This document shows positions 1 through 8,184 of a DNA stretch of 64,000 nucleotides, in pieces; positions within the stretch are counted from its first letter, which is position 1, and each line of letters opens with the position of its first letter. This DNA is from an uncultured Eubacteriales bacterium (lineage in GTDB: Bacteria > Bacillota > Clostridia > Oscillospirales > Oscillospiraceae). The notes beneath the pieces are model-generated. The model was not told the origin of the DNA and did no database searches. It was given only the letters and a program-made list of their open reading frames with translations. A program made the position numbers and the translations under genes. The stretch lies in NCBI GenBank assembly GCA_900546075.1, contig URBH01000001.1:96381-160380 (forward strand), read 5' to 3'.

Positions 1-1098
1 CTTGAACAGGAAAATATAGGCAAGGGAAGGAACCGCGGTAATAAACACAATATAGAACGTGCCGATGTGATCCAGCAGCTTATCCTTCCGCAGCGCCATG
101 ATGATGCCAACCGGGACACCGATCAAATAGGACAGGAACACGGCGATGATGCCGATGGTGAAGGAGTAGCCGATCTTGGACATGCCGTTCTTATTTGTGG
201 AAATGTTGGTGTAATCATCCACAAAGCTGGCCTTGACCACGGGGCCGCCGCCGGCAAGCGAGCCGGAGATATAGGAAGCCGAGTGCAGGTCGTCGGCCGA
301 CTCGGAAACCGACCCGGTGGGATAGGTCACGGTGGAATAGGCATAGGAGCCCTGGGATTCCGTCATGGTCTGGAACACGTCAATACCCTGGCGGATGGAG
401 TAGGAAAGACCCAGGTTGATCTTCACCAGGTTCTGGTGAATGAAGGGGAAGGAATCATCAAAATAGAACAGGTACTTATACTGCGTACCCGTACCCATCA
501 CCGCCGGCGAGAACTTTTCGCCTCCGTAAACCGGATCATGGAGGGTGAAGGTAATGCCCCGATCCTCGATCTCATCCTCCACATAGTGGATGTTATCGAC
601 GGTGATCAGGTCTTTGAAATAGTTGACAAGACGCATGAGAACGGGAATGTTCCTGTAGGCGTACAGGCGCGGCTCGCCGCCGTCCTGATATTTCTTGGTC
701 TTGCCTTTCATTTTGCCGTCCAGACGGACGACCTTGTAGCCCTTGGATTCGTATTCCTCGGTGAAGCGCCGGATAAACTCCGCGGCCTCGTCGCTGTCCT
801 GGCTCGCCTTGTTGCCAAAGGTGATGGCAGCGCCGTACTGCTCCTGGGTGATCTCGTCGTCACGGACAAGCTGGCGCATATAGTCCGAGTAGGGAACGTA
901 ATCCACATAGCCGTAGCGTTCCCACTGCTGCATCATGTATGCTTCCTTGGCGTTGGACTTCACGCGGGTATACATGGAGTCGGCGGCAAAAATCAGGTTC
1001 CGGTCCAGTGCGGAGTAGACCATCACCATGACGATGCCGACCACGATTACCATCGAGAAAATACCCCGAAGGATTCGGTTAATCAAATATCTCGTCAT
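1..1098 (-). CDS. OppB/DppB-type peptide ABC transporter permease (3' part missing)
   Basis: Inner-membrane subunit of a peptide/nickel-type ABC importer, which forms the translocation path with a second permease. The first 366 codons are visible; the rest lies beyond the left edge. The start ATG is at 1098. The N-terminus (MTRYLINRILRGIFSMVIVV) is the usual first membrane helix of OppB. A long extracytoplasmic stretch of roughly 270 residues follows before the second hydrophobic segment; in E. coli OppB this loop is only about 70 residues. The core begins near residue 310 (motif VPVGIIMALRKDKLLD); the EAA loop that contacts the ATPase would be outside the window. The binding protein at 1527-3734 lies upstream on the same strand, so this is probably the second gene of an opp-like operon. 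Family assignment is firm; substrate is inferred. Confidence 0.88.
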   Translation of the reverse strand, partial: MTRYLINRILRGIFSMVIVVGIVMVMVYSALDRNLIFAADSMYTRVKSNAKEAYMMQQWERYGYVDYVPYSDYMRQLVRDDEITQEQYGAAITFGNKASQDSDEAAEFIRRFTEEYESKGYKVVRLDGKMKGKTKKYQDGGEPRLYAYRNIPVLMRLVNYFKDLITVDNIHYVEDEIEDRGITFTLHDPVYGGEKFSPAVMGTGTQYKYLFYFDDSFPFIHQNLVKINLGLSYSIRQGIDVFQTMTESQGSYAYSTVTYPTGSVSESADDLHSASYISGSLAGGGPVVKASFVDDYTNISTNKNGMSKIGYSFTIGIIAVFLSYLIGVPVGIIMALRKDKLLDHIGTFYIVFITAVPSLAYIFLFK

Positions 1099-1160
1099 AG
1101 AACATCTCTCATCTCATTCGGTGATAGAAGGGCAGTTGCCTGCCGTTCGTACCATTTCCC

Positions 1161-1489
1161 GATAAAATGGTGAACCCCATTTTATCCTGCGAATCCTTCG
1201 CAGGCCGCCGGCAGCGGCGAGAAATGTATGGACTTACGTTTTTTGCGGCTGCGCCGCCGGCTGCTGAAACAGCAGCCGGATAAAACGGTTTTTAACCGTT
1301 TTATTGAAAGTGAGTATCAGCGCCCACGGTAAAGCGCTGCCCTCAGCGGATTCGCGCCCGGAAAGCCTCGAAAACAGTCGAAAGCCTCCCAAATTGCAGT
1401 GCGGAACGCTGAGGGCAGCGCTCTATGCATGCTTTTCTTCGGTGTCATTGGATACACCGATGGAGGATGGACGCGAAGTCCATCCTCCA
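1161..1489 (-). other. Cluster of six inverted repeats between the binding-protein and permease genes
   Basis: The 428-base gap between the binding protein and the permease is packed with perfect inverted repeats: 1161-1170/1177-1186 (10-bp stem), 1186-1193/1197-1204 (8 bp), 1257-1266/1270-1279 (10 bp, AAA loop), 1280-1290/1294-1304 (11 bp, TTT loop), 1333-1348/1407-1422 (16 bp, 58-base spacer) and 1461-1472/1478-1489 (12 bp, GCGAA loop). Several abut with no spacer. None has a clear T-run on the minus strand, so they look more like mRNA-stabilising or processing structures, or a mosaic of palindromic repeat units, than one simple terminator. The expected effect is more binding protein than permease; this is inferred. 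Confidence 0.7.
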
Positions 1490-1526
1490 CCGTGTTTTGA
1501 ATTACCGAAATCGACCAATCAGGCTC

Positions 1527-3734
1527 TTAGAACAGGCCGATGCACTTGACCATGTAGCCGGAGTAATCGGGCAGGAAAGTATCCAGATAGGTCTGAGGAT
1601 CGCCGTAGTCGGGGCCCCAGCCGGAGACATCGTAGAAGTCGTAGTTGGCTTCATAACCGAAGTCGGTGTAGTAGCCGGCGTAGTACCAGGCGTTGGAATC
1701 AACGCACTCAACCAGGTTGACGATCACGGCGCCGCCCAGGACAGTCTCAATGGACTTCTTCAGGGCATTGGCGCGGTTGCCGAAAGCTTCGGAACCGGAG
1801 AAGTAGGGGAGATCCATGTAGATGGGGTTCTCAGCGGAAACCTCGACGCCCTCAGCAGCCAGCTCTTCAACAGCGGTGGCCAGCTCGGCAGCAGCCTCAT
1901 CGGGGTTGTACCAGCCGTCGAACTGAGTGGAGGAACCAGCGCCGCCTTCGGCCTCGGGATCCCACACCTTGATGGTCAGGCCGTCAGCGTCGATCTGAGC
2001 CTGCACGATGGCGCCGTAGTAGGTGCCGGCGGGGAAGGTGGTGGCAGTGCCGTTGATGTCAACGGTGGTGTCCTCTTCCAGAGAGACGAAGTTGCCGGGG
2101 GTGTAGGTGTTGACCAGGGAAGCGTACTTCAGATCTTCACCGACGGTCTGAGCGTTGTAGGTAGCACGATCCAGCGCGAACATGATGGCGCGGCGGAAGT
2201 GCACGTTCAGGAAGGCAGCGTTGGTGCGGGTCATAGCCTCCTCGTCGCCATCTTTGGGAGAGACGACGGAGCCGTCATTGACGTTGGAGGTAGCGGCACG
2301 GTTGACGTTCAGGAACGCGCTGAAGGTAGTCGCGTCGGTGGCGGAAACGTAAGCCAGGGTGTCAAACACGCCGTCGGTCTTGGCCTGCTCGGCAGCGGAG
2401 GCGTTCAGGCCGGCGCCGTCCAGAACACCGGATATGGTGTCGTTGTAGGCCTTCAGAGCGTCCTGGCCGTCGTTGTACAGCCAAGTCAGGGTCTTGATGG
2501 TGATGTTGTCCTTGTTCCAGTAAGCGGGGTTCGCGGTGAACACGATGGTGTTCTCGGAGGTGAAGTTGGACACCAGGTAAGGACCGCAGTAAGCGATGTC
2601 ACTGGGGGTCTTGCCGTAGGTGTAGGAAGCAGCGGAGTTGTCGAAGTCGGCACCGAACTTGCCGCCCTTGGACTCGTAGTAGCTGCGGCTCATAGGAGCA
2701 AACACATTGTAGCCCAGCATGGTCATGAAGAAGGAGGTGGGCTGGCAGAGGGTGTACTCGACGGTGTAGTCGTCAACGGCCTTGACGCCGACCTCAGCAA
2801 AGTCGGTGACGTCGCCGGAGATGTACTCGCTGGCATTGACAATGATGCCCTCGATCAGGTACTCCAGGCCGCCCATGACATCCATCATGTGCTGCATGCC
2901 GGCGACAAAGTCGTCAGCCTTCACTTCGCCGACCTCACGGCCCTGAGAGTCGACCCACTTCGCGCCCTGACGCAGGTGGAAGGTGTAGGTCAGGCCGTCG
3001 TCGGAAACTTCCCAGCTCTCAGCTAGGGCGGGCTGCATGACGTTCTCGCAGTCGTACTCGACCAGGCCGTCGTAGGTGTTGACAATGGCCTCGGCGTCAG
3101 CAGCACGGGAGGTAGCCAGAATGTCCCAGGTCTTGGGATCGGAGGAGAACTTGCCGCCGGGAGCGTAGGTGTCCTTAATGGTGTAGCCCTTGCTCTCCAG
3201 CAGCTTGGTAGCCTCGGCAGCGTAGGTGCCGGTGCCCTTCAGCTCGGCCCACAGAGCCTTCAGCTCGTCACGGTCAGCGGTCTTGATGGGCTCGGTGGTG
3301 ACGATGGCGTTGTGATAACGCTGGGCGTCATTGCCCCACAGAACACTGGAGTAGCTGTAGGGAGCCACACGGGAGATGGCGTAGTTGCCGCCTTTTGCGG
3401 TCAGGGGCATCAGGGTGGCGGACTCCAGCAGCTTGGCCTCGGCAATGGCCATCAGAGCGTAACGCTCGGAGACATTGTCGGTGACCGCCTTACCGGCGTC
3501 ATAGGCCGCGATGAAGTCGCCCAGCACGTCATTGTAGATGGCTTCGGACAGAGCGTCGTAGTCATCGCGGATGTCGGCATAGGGGTCTACGTACTCAGCA
3601 GCCGCAGTTGCCTCGGTCGTGGCAACAGGAGCGCCGGTGCTGGGGGTGTCGGTGGTCTTGCCGCCGCAGGCAGCCAGGCTCAGAACCATGACCAGAGCCA
3701 GCAGCAGACTCACGATCTTGTTGAACTTTTTCAT
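1527..3734 (-). CDS. Peptide ABC transporter substrate-binding lipoprotein (SBP family 5), apparently circularly permuted
   Basis: Extracellular lipid-anchored receptor that captures peptides for the permease at 1-1098. The signal peptide is MKKFNKIVSLLLALVMVLSL with lipobox LAAC (Cys23), followed by a Thr/Ala linker. Residues about 60-155 (RYALMAIAEAKLLESATLMP, then GNYAISRVAP) resemble the C-terminal end of family-5 binding proteins. The usual N-terminal start (NTYDGLVEYD, PALAESWEVSDDGLTYTFHL, RQGAKW) only appears after about residue 190. The protein ends shortly after GWGPDYGDPQTYLDTFLPDY, a point where E. coli OppA still has about 90 residues, so the C-terminal lobe segment seems to sit at the front. 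Length is 735 residues against about 540 in OppA. Start chosen at ATG 3734, preceded by an AAGGAGG-like site. A consensus promoter lies at 3898-3926. Family is clear; permutation is my reading of motif order. Confidence 0.9.
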   Translation of the reverse strand: MKKFNKIVSLLLALVMVLSLAACGGKTTDTPSTGAPVATTEATAAAEYVDPYADIRDDYDALSEAIYNDVLGDFIAAYDAGKAVTDNVSERYALMAIAEAKLLESATLMPLTAKGGNYAISRVAPYSYSSVLWGNDAQRYHNAIVTTEPIKTADRDELKALWAELKGTGTYAAEATKLLESKGYTIKDTYAPGGKFSSDPKTWDILATSRAADAEAIVNTYDGLVEYDCENVMQPALAESWEVSDDGLTYTFHLRQGAKWVDSQGREVGEVKADDFVAGMQHMMDVMGGLEYLIEGIIVNASEYISGDVTDFAEVGVKAVDDYTVEYTLCQPTSFFMTMLGYNVFAPMSRSYYESKGGKFGADFDNSAASYTYGKTPSDIAYCGPYLVSNFTSENTIVFTANPAYWNKDNITIKTLTWLYNDGQDALKAYNDTISGVLDGAGLNASAAEQAKTDGVFDTLAYVSATDATTFSAFLNVNRAATSNVNDGSVVSPKDGDEEAMTRTNAAFLNVHFRRAIMFALDRATYNAQTVGEDLKYASLVNTYTPGNFVSLEEDTTVDINGTATTFPAGTYYGAIVQAQIDADGLTIKVWDPEAEGGAGSSTQFDGWYNPDEAAAELATAVEELAAEGVEVSAENPIYMDLPYFSGSEAFGNRANALKKSIETVLGGAVIVNLVECVDSNAWYYAGYYTDFGYEANYDFYDVSGWGPDYGDPQTYLDTFLPDYSGYMVKCIGLF

Positions 3735-3812
3735 TTTGAAAAAATCCTCCTTTTCTTATTTTTTATGACAACTGCCCCGCCGTCCGGCAGGGCAATGGCC
3801 TTACAGCACACA

Positions 3813-3882
3813 TTCTTTTCCCGGATGGGAAAAGAAAATTGGCGGTACCGCCAATGCGTCGGTTGCCCTAGGGAATTCCGAC
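3813..3882 (-). other. Three abutting hairpins in the 5' untranslated region of the peptide-binding protein
   Basis: Between the promoter at 3898-3926 and the start codon at 3734 lie 3813-3822/3827-3836 (10-bp stem, GGAT loop), the perfect 18-base palindrome 3838-3855 (centre GGTACC) and 3858-3862/3878-3882 with an inner CCCTAGGG. They would be transcribed at the 5' end of the mRNA. Role unknown; 5' stabilisation or a repeat unit are both possible. Confidence 0.55.
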
Positions 3883-3897
3883 TGATTGCACCCTTTT

Positions 3898-3926
3898 ATT
3901 ATGCACTGTCCGCGTGTGAATGTCAA
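3898..3926 (-). promoter_or_regulatory. Sigma-A promoter of the peptide-binding protein gene
   Basis: On the minus strand, TTGACA (3926-3921), a 17-base spacer and CATAAT (3903-3898). The predicted start near 3890 gives an untranslated leader of about 155 bases. Confidence 0.8.
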
Positions 3927-4082
3927 ATGTTTTTTAACATTTCATTAAAATTCACAACAATTCGCCGCCGGTTTGGCTGGTTTTGTGCATTTGGCATAAT
4001 CGAACAAATTCAGCCGGTCAAGCCCATGACCTTTTCAGCCAAAACCACCAGTTTTTACCCAAGAAATCCGCCTATCCCGCCG

Positions 4083-5372
4083 TCATTTTGCCAATACTCC
4101 GGCTTTGCAGAGCTTGTACAGTTCTTCCGCCGCCAGGCGGGTCTTCGCCACCGGGCAGCCCTTCTTTGGGAAGCAGTAATACAGGCACCGGTTGTCGCCG
4201 ATGCAGATGGTGTCCGCGATCTCGTACCAGTAGTAGTCGGCGTACAGGCCGTAGGAGGCCGTGGGCTTCTGGGTGTAGCGGAGACGGCCGTCGCAGCCCG
4301 TGAGGGTGAAGCCCTCACGGTCGTGGGTCAGATGCCCCTGCCCTACCTTATAAATGGCCTTGAAATCCACCATCATGGCAATGTCCACGTCGATGTCCAG
4401 CCTGTAGGTTCCGTCCGCAAGCTCCCGGCGCACCTGCTCCCGCTCCCAGCGATACCAGTCGGGGATGTGGGCAAACTCCGTCTCCCCCTCCGACGCCGCC
4501 AGGTCGCCGATGGGGGTCAGCTCCCAGTGCCTGCCGCAATGGCGGCAGGTCAGGCCGGTGCCCTTGCCCGTCAGCTCCCCCTCCGCAGCGCAATGGGGAC
4601 ATTTATACAGAATGCGCTCCAGGCCGTCCGCCCGAAAGCCGTCGGTGATCTGGACGCCGTTTTCCTTCTGCCAGCGGAACTGGTCAAAGGAAAAGGCCGC
4701 GTCCAGCCCGTCGGACAGCTCCTTGACGGATTTCTCCTTCAAGTCCTCCCGGCTGTAGAGCAACCGCACCTTCGCCGAAACGGGGACGCTTTTGCGCACC
4801 TGCAATTCGTTGTACAGCGGGTTGCGGCTGAACGCGCCGAAGGTCTCGATCATCACCACCGGGACGTCCAGCTTTTTCAGCAGCACGCCCATTTTCCGGG
4901 GCAGCGCCGTGCAGGTGCCGTCGAAGGAATAGCTGGCCTCCGGGTACATGAGAACGCTGGTTTTCAAATCCTTCAGGCAGTAGACCATATCCTGCACCAG
5001 GGTCAGGTCGGTGACGAATTTCCGGGTGGGTACGCAGCCGATGGTGCGCATCGCCCAGGCCATCAGGCCGCCCAGACCCACAAAGCCGTCGGAGGTGCAA
5101 ATAATATTGTAGGGTCTGGGGTACAGGATGGTGCTTGCGATCTGCAAATCCAGGAAGCAGGAGTGGTTCATGAGGATCAGGCAGGGCTCGTTCCTGCCTA
5201 CCTTCTCCATGCCCTCGCTGGTGTAACGGAACCGGGTTCCGGCCAGTCCCAGGGCGGAGAGTCCCCGGATGAGGGTACGCCAGAAGATGCCGGGCTTAAC
5301 GGGATGCAGATGGGGATACTGGGGCAGCGCCATGACTTTATCGTAGTCCAGTTCTCTGACGGTGGTTTTCAT
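4083..5372 (-). CDS. PlsC-like 1-acyl-glycerol-3-phosphate acyltransferase with C-terminal zinc ribbon
   Basis: Likely membrane-associated acyltransferase of phospholipid or lipid-anchor synthesis. The HX4D catalytic motif is present as NHSCFLD (His70, Asp75), motif III as YPEASYSFDG (Glu145) and a motif IV-like VPVV about residue 171. After the roughly 230-residue acyltransferase core there is a Cys4 zinc ribbon (Cys258, Cys261, Cys276, Cys279) and a 140-residue C-terminal domain I do not recognise. At 429 residues it is nearly twice the length of a minimal PlsC (about 240). It is transcribed alone on the minus strand and diverges from the amino acid transporter at 5695; its own promoter was not identified. 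Acyl donor and acceptor are not predictable. The zinc-ribbon extension could bind nucleic acid or another protein. Confidence 0.82.
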   Translation of the reverse strand: MKTTVRELDYDKVMALPQYPHLHPVKPGIFWRTLIRGLSALGLAGTRFRYTSEGMEKVGRNEPCLILMNHSCFLDLQIASTILYPRPYNIICTSDGFVGLGGLMAWAMRTIGCVPTRKFVTDLTLVQDMVYCLKDLKTSVLMYPEASYSFDGTCTALPRKMGVLLKKLDVPVVMIETFGAFSRNPLYNELQVRKSVPVSAKVRLLYSREDLKEKSVKELSDGLDAAFSFDQFRWQKENGVQITDGFRADGLERILYKCPHCAAEGELTGKGTGLTCRHCGRHWELTPIGDLAASEGETEFAHIPDWYRWEREQVRRELADGTYRLDIDVDIAMMVDFKAIYKVGQGHLTHDREGFTLTGCDGRLRYTQKPTASYGLYADYYWYEIADTICIGDNRCLYYCFPKKGCPVAKTRLAAEELYKLCKAGVLAK

Positions 5373-5448
5373 AAGGCATCCTCCCGGCCGCGGTATTTGT
5401 GTAAATTATACCAGATACCGGCAGCCCCGTCAACCGGCGGTTCTCGGC

Positions 5449-5620
5449 TGTATATTCACTCACAATGAATAATATGCAATATTCCGTTGGAATAATTTAG
5501 GATGAATCCCCTGAATATTCACATATACAGATCGAATTTCCGTGTTTTTGTAGTATTTTCATTATATACAGCCTGATTTTTCTTTCATTGTTGTATATTC
5601 ACCCAATTGACGATGAATAA
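5449..5620. promoter_or_regulatory. Repeated operator-like motifs upstream of the amino acid transporter
   Basis: The 11-base motif TGTATATTCAC occurs exactly at 5449-5459 and 5592-5602. Each is followed by ATGAATAA (5465-5472 and 5613-5620), at start-to-start distances of 16 and 21 bases. A related CTGAATATTCAC is at about 5513. The downstream pair overlaps the promoter at 5607-5635. The TGAAT/ATTCA half-sites resemble ArgR/AhrC ARG boxes, which would suit an arginine or polar amino acid importer, but spacing differs from the consensus. Regulator identity is inference. Confidence 0.5.
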
Positions 5621-5635
5621 CATACGCGCTATAAT
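5607..5635 (+). promoter_or_regulatory. Sigma-A promoter of the amino acid ABC transporter operon
   Basis: TTGACG (5607-5612), a 17-base spacer and a perfect TATAAT (5630-5635). The leader of about 50 bases contains a small CCTCCC/GGGAGG hairpin (5650-5667). Confidence 0.85.
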
Positions 5636-5694
5636 GCAGGCATAAATTCCCTCCCCCCTTCGGGAGGCCAAAAATGAAAAGGAGAGTAAAAACT

Positions 5695-6534
5695 ATGAAA
5701 AAGGTATTCGCACTTGCGCTGACCGTTCTGATGGTCATGTCCATGTTCGCCGGCTGCGGCAGCAGCAACACCGCCAAGGCCACCACCGCCGCCACCGAGG
5801 CTCCTGCCACCACCGCCGAGGCCACGGCCGCTGAGACCACAGCCGCCGCTTCCGAGCTGAAGACCGTCGAGGCCGGCAAGCTGATCATGTCCACCAACGC
5901 CGCCTTCCCTCCCTATGAGATGGTTGCCGACGACGGCAGCCTCGAGGGCATTGACGTAGAGGTCGCCGGCGCCATCGCCGGGAAGCTGGGTCTGGAGCTG
6001 GTCGTGGACGATATGGACTTTGACGCCGCTCTGCTGGCTGTGCAGCAGAATAAGTCCGACATCGTTATGGCCGGTGTCACCGTCACTGAGGATCGGCAGC
6101 TGGTCATGAACTTCTCCGACAGCTACGCCACTGGCGTGCAGGTGGTCATCGTCAAGGAAGGCTCCGACGTGACCCTGGACAACCTGGGCGAGAAGATGAT
6201 CGGCACCCAGCGCGGCACCACCGGCAACATCTACACCACCGACGACTACGGCGACGATCATGTCACCGCCTATGACAACGGCGCTTCCGCCGTGCAGGCT
6301 CTGCTGAACGGTCAGGTTGACTGCGTGGTCATCGACTCCGCTCCCGCCGAAGCCTTTGTGGCCGCCAACGCCGGTCTGACCATTCTGGACACCGAGTACG
6401 TCACCGAGAACTACGCCATCGGCGTGAACAAGGACAACACCGCCCTGCTCGACGCCATCAACCAGGCGCTGGCCGAGCTGACCGCCGACGGCACCGTTCA
6501 GGCCATCGTCGACAAGTACATCACCGCCGAATAA
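5695..6534 (+). CDS. Polar amino acid ABC transporter substrate-binding lipoprotein (SBP family 3)
   Basis: Lipid-anchored receptor of a polar amino acid importer. Start at ATG 5695 (MKKVFALALTVLMVMSMFAG, lipobox FAGC, Cys21), with AAAAGGAGAG about ten bases upstream; an in-frame ATG at 5674 has no comparable site and would spoil the signal peptide. A Thr/Ala-rich linker runs to about residue 52. The ligand domain shows family-3 hallmarks: STNAAFPPYEM, GIDVEVAGAIA, DIVMAGVTVTEDR, GTQRGTTGN and YAIGVNKDN. Length is 279 residues, typical for the family. It is the first gene of a three-gene operon with the permease (6664) and ATPase (7412). The substrate may be arginine, lysine, histidine, glutamine or cystine and cannot be decided from sequence alone. 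Confidence 0.93.
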   Translation: MKKVFALALTVLMVMSMFAGCGSSNTAKATTAATEAPATTAEATAAETTAAASELKTVEAGKLIMSTNAAFPPYEMVADDGSLEGIDVEVAGAIAGKLGLELVVDDMDFDAALLAVQQNKSDIVMAGVTVTEDRQLVMNFSDSYATGVQVVIVKEGSDVTLDNLGEKMIGTQRGTTGNIYTTDDYGDDHVTAYDNGASAVQALLNGQVDCVVIDSAPAEAFVAANAGLTILDTEYVTENYAIGVNKDNTALLDAINQALAELTADGTVQAIVDKYITAE

Positions 6535-6547
6535 TGTAACCTGCTTA

Positions 6548-6575
6548 GCCAAGGGCGGCTCAGGCCGCCCTTGGC
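6548..6575 (+). other. Stable hairpin between binding-protein and permease genes
   Basis: A perfect 12-bp GC-rich stem (6548-6559/6564-6575) with a TCAG loop, 13 bases after the binding-protein stop and without a T-run. Most consistent with an intra-operon structure that protects the upstream message, giving more receptor than permease. Confidence 0.6.
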
Positions 6576-6663
6576 GACGTTTCGTTGTATTCGGAAAACC
6601 GTCCTTCCCGGGGGGAGGCCGATTTTCTGCGTATAGCACACATTTTAATGAGAAGGTGAAGCT

Positions 6664-7425
6664 GTGGAACTTTACGAACTTTGGAAACCCCTGATGCGGG
6701 ACGGCACCGCATCCTTCTGGCAGGAATTCTACGTCAAATTCTACCAGGCGTTTATTGACGGCAACCGGTGGAAGCAGTACTTAAACGGCGTCGGCACCAC
6801 CCTGCTGGTCACGGCCCTGGCGCTGGCCCTGGGCATTCTTCTCGGCATTCTGGTGGCCGTGATCCGAACCGCCCACGACCAGCAGCGGACAGGACACAAA
6901 AATCCCATTCTCGGTCTGTTCAACGGCATCTGCAAGGTATACGTCACCGTCATCCGCGGCACGCCCATGATGGTGCAGCTGCTGATTATGGGCTTCGTGA
7001 TCTTCTCCTTCTCCCGGAATTACACCATGGTGGGCGCCCTGACCCTGGGCATCAATTCCGGCGCTTACGTCTCCGAGATCATCCGGGGCGGCCTGATGTC
7101 CCTTGACCCCGGTCAGGCCGAAGCGGGACGGAGCCTTGGCCTCGGCTACATCGACACCATGCGTCTGATCGTCATTCCCCAGGCCTTCAAGGCCATTTTA
7201 CCGGCGCTCGGCAACGAGTTCATCATGCTGCTGAAGGACACCTCCCTGATCACCGTCATCGGCGGCAAGGAAATGGTCTACGCCGCCCAGGCCATTTACG
7301 GCCGCACCTACGAGCAGATGTTCCCCCTCATCGGCATCGCCTGCATCTATCTGGTGCTGGTCATGGTATTCAGCTGGCTGCAAAGTTTACTGGAAAGGAG
7401 GCTGCGTCAAAGTGATCGACGTTAA
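6664..7425 (+). CDS. Amino acid ABC transporter permease (HisM/GlnP family)
   Basis: Inner-membrane channel subunit, 253 residues, probably a homodimer because only one permease is encoded. Start is GTG at 6664, preceded by GAGAAGGTGA. Hydrophobic helices lie at about 43-66, 94-116, 120-140, 170-190 and 228-245. The EAA loop that docks the ATPase is at about 153-175 ([10 protein letters not shown], then [10 protein letters not shown]). RGTPMMVQ (98-105) is a family signature. The N-terminus is about 40 residues longer than the first helix requires. It overlaps the ATPase gene by 14 bases, implying translational coupling. Confidence 0.93.
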   Translation: MELYELWKPLMRDGTASFWQEFYVKFYQAFIDGNRWKQYLNGVGTTLLVTALALALGILLGILVAVIRTAHDQQRTGHKNPILGLFNGICKVYVTVIRGTPMMVQLLIMGFVIFSFSRNYTMVGALTLGINSGAYVSEIIRGGLMSLDPGQAEAGRSLGLGYIDTMRLIVIPQAFKAILPALGNEFIMLLKDTSLITVIGGKEMVYAAQAIYGRTYEQMFPLIGIACIYLVLVMVFSWLQSLLERRLRQSDRR

Positions 7426-8134
7426 GCATCTGAGCAAATCCTTCGGTGACCATCTGGTTCTCAAGGACATCTCCGAACACATCTACCCCGGGGACAAAAT
7501 GGTCATCATCGGCCCCTCCGGCTCCGGCAAATCCACGTTCCTGCGCAGTCTGAACCTGCTGGAGGAACCCACCTCCGGCACCATCACCTTTGACGGCGAG
7601 GTCATCACCGACCCCAAGGCCAATATCGACCTGGTTCGCCGGAAAATGGGCATGGTGTTCCAGCACTTTAACCTCTTCCCCAACATGACCATCCGGAAAA
7701 ATATCACCCTCGCCCCCGTGCGCACCGGCCTGATGACCCAGGCGGAGGCGGACGACAAGGCCACCCAGCTGCTGCGCCGGGTCAGTCTGGAAGAAAAGGC
7801 GGACGCCTACCCCAATCAGCTCTCCGGCGGTCAGAAGCAGAGAATTGCCATCGTCCGGGCGCTGGCCATGAACCCCAAGGTCATGCTCTTCGACGAGCCT
7901 ACCTCCGCCCTTGACCCGGAAATGGTGGGCGAGGTTCTCGCCGTCATGAAGGAGCTGGCGGAAAGCGGCATGACCATGGTGGTCGTCACCCACGAGATGG
8001 GCTTTGCCCGGGAGGTGGGCAACCGGGTGCTGTTCATGGACGACGGAAAAGTCCTGGAGCAAGGCTCCCCTGCCCAGCTTTTCGGCAATCCCCAGAATCC
8101 CCGCTTGCAGGATTTCCTGTCCAAGGTTCTGTAA
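7412..8134 (+). CDS. Amino acid ABC transporter ATP-binding protein (GlnQ/HisP family)
   Basis: Cytoplasmic ATPase of the importer, 240 residues. Start GTG at 7412 with GGAGG upstream inside the permease gene. Motifs in order: Walker [10 protein letters not shown] (34-42), Q-loop Gln84, signature LSGGQ (137-141), Walker B VMLFDEP (157-163, catalytic Glu162), D-loop SALD and H-loop His194. [12 protein letters not shown] is typical of the polar amino acid subfamily. It is the last gene of the operon and is followed after nine bases by a strong terminator. Confidence 0.96.
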   Translation: MIDVKHLSKSFGDHLVLKDISEHIYPGDKMVIIGPSGSGKSTFLRSLNLLEEPTSGTITFDGEVITDPKANIDLVRRKMGMVFQHFNLFPNMTIRKNITLAPVRTGLMTQAEADDKATQLLRRVSLEEKADAYPNQLSGGQKQRIAIVRALAMNPKVMLFDEPTSALDPEMVGEVLAVMKELAESGMTMVVVTHEMGFAREVGNRVLFMDDGKVLEQGSPAQLFGNPQNPRLQDFLSKVL

Positions 8135-8142
8135 ATATTCTG

Positions 8143-8174
8143 ATATCCCAGCCTTTCAGGCTGGGATATTTTTT
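8143..8174 (+). terminator. Intrinsic terminator of the amino acid transporter operon
   Basis: Perfect 12-bp stem 8143-8154/8158-8169, TTC loop and a T-run to 8174. Confidence 0.9.
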
Positions 8175-8184
8175 GCCCAAGTAC

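Noticed and set aside
1425..3026. 533-codon open frame on the plus strand opposite the peptide-binding protein
   Set aside because: Val/Gly/His-rich antisense shadow of a strongly supported lipoprotein gene; no ribosome binding site or family motif.
1527..3734. Peptide-binding protein as a C-terminally truncated pseudogene
   Set aside because: The segment missing from the C-terminus appears at the N-terminus, the frame is intact over 735 codons, and no continuation was found after the stop.
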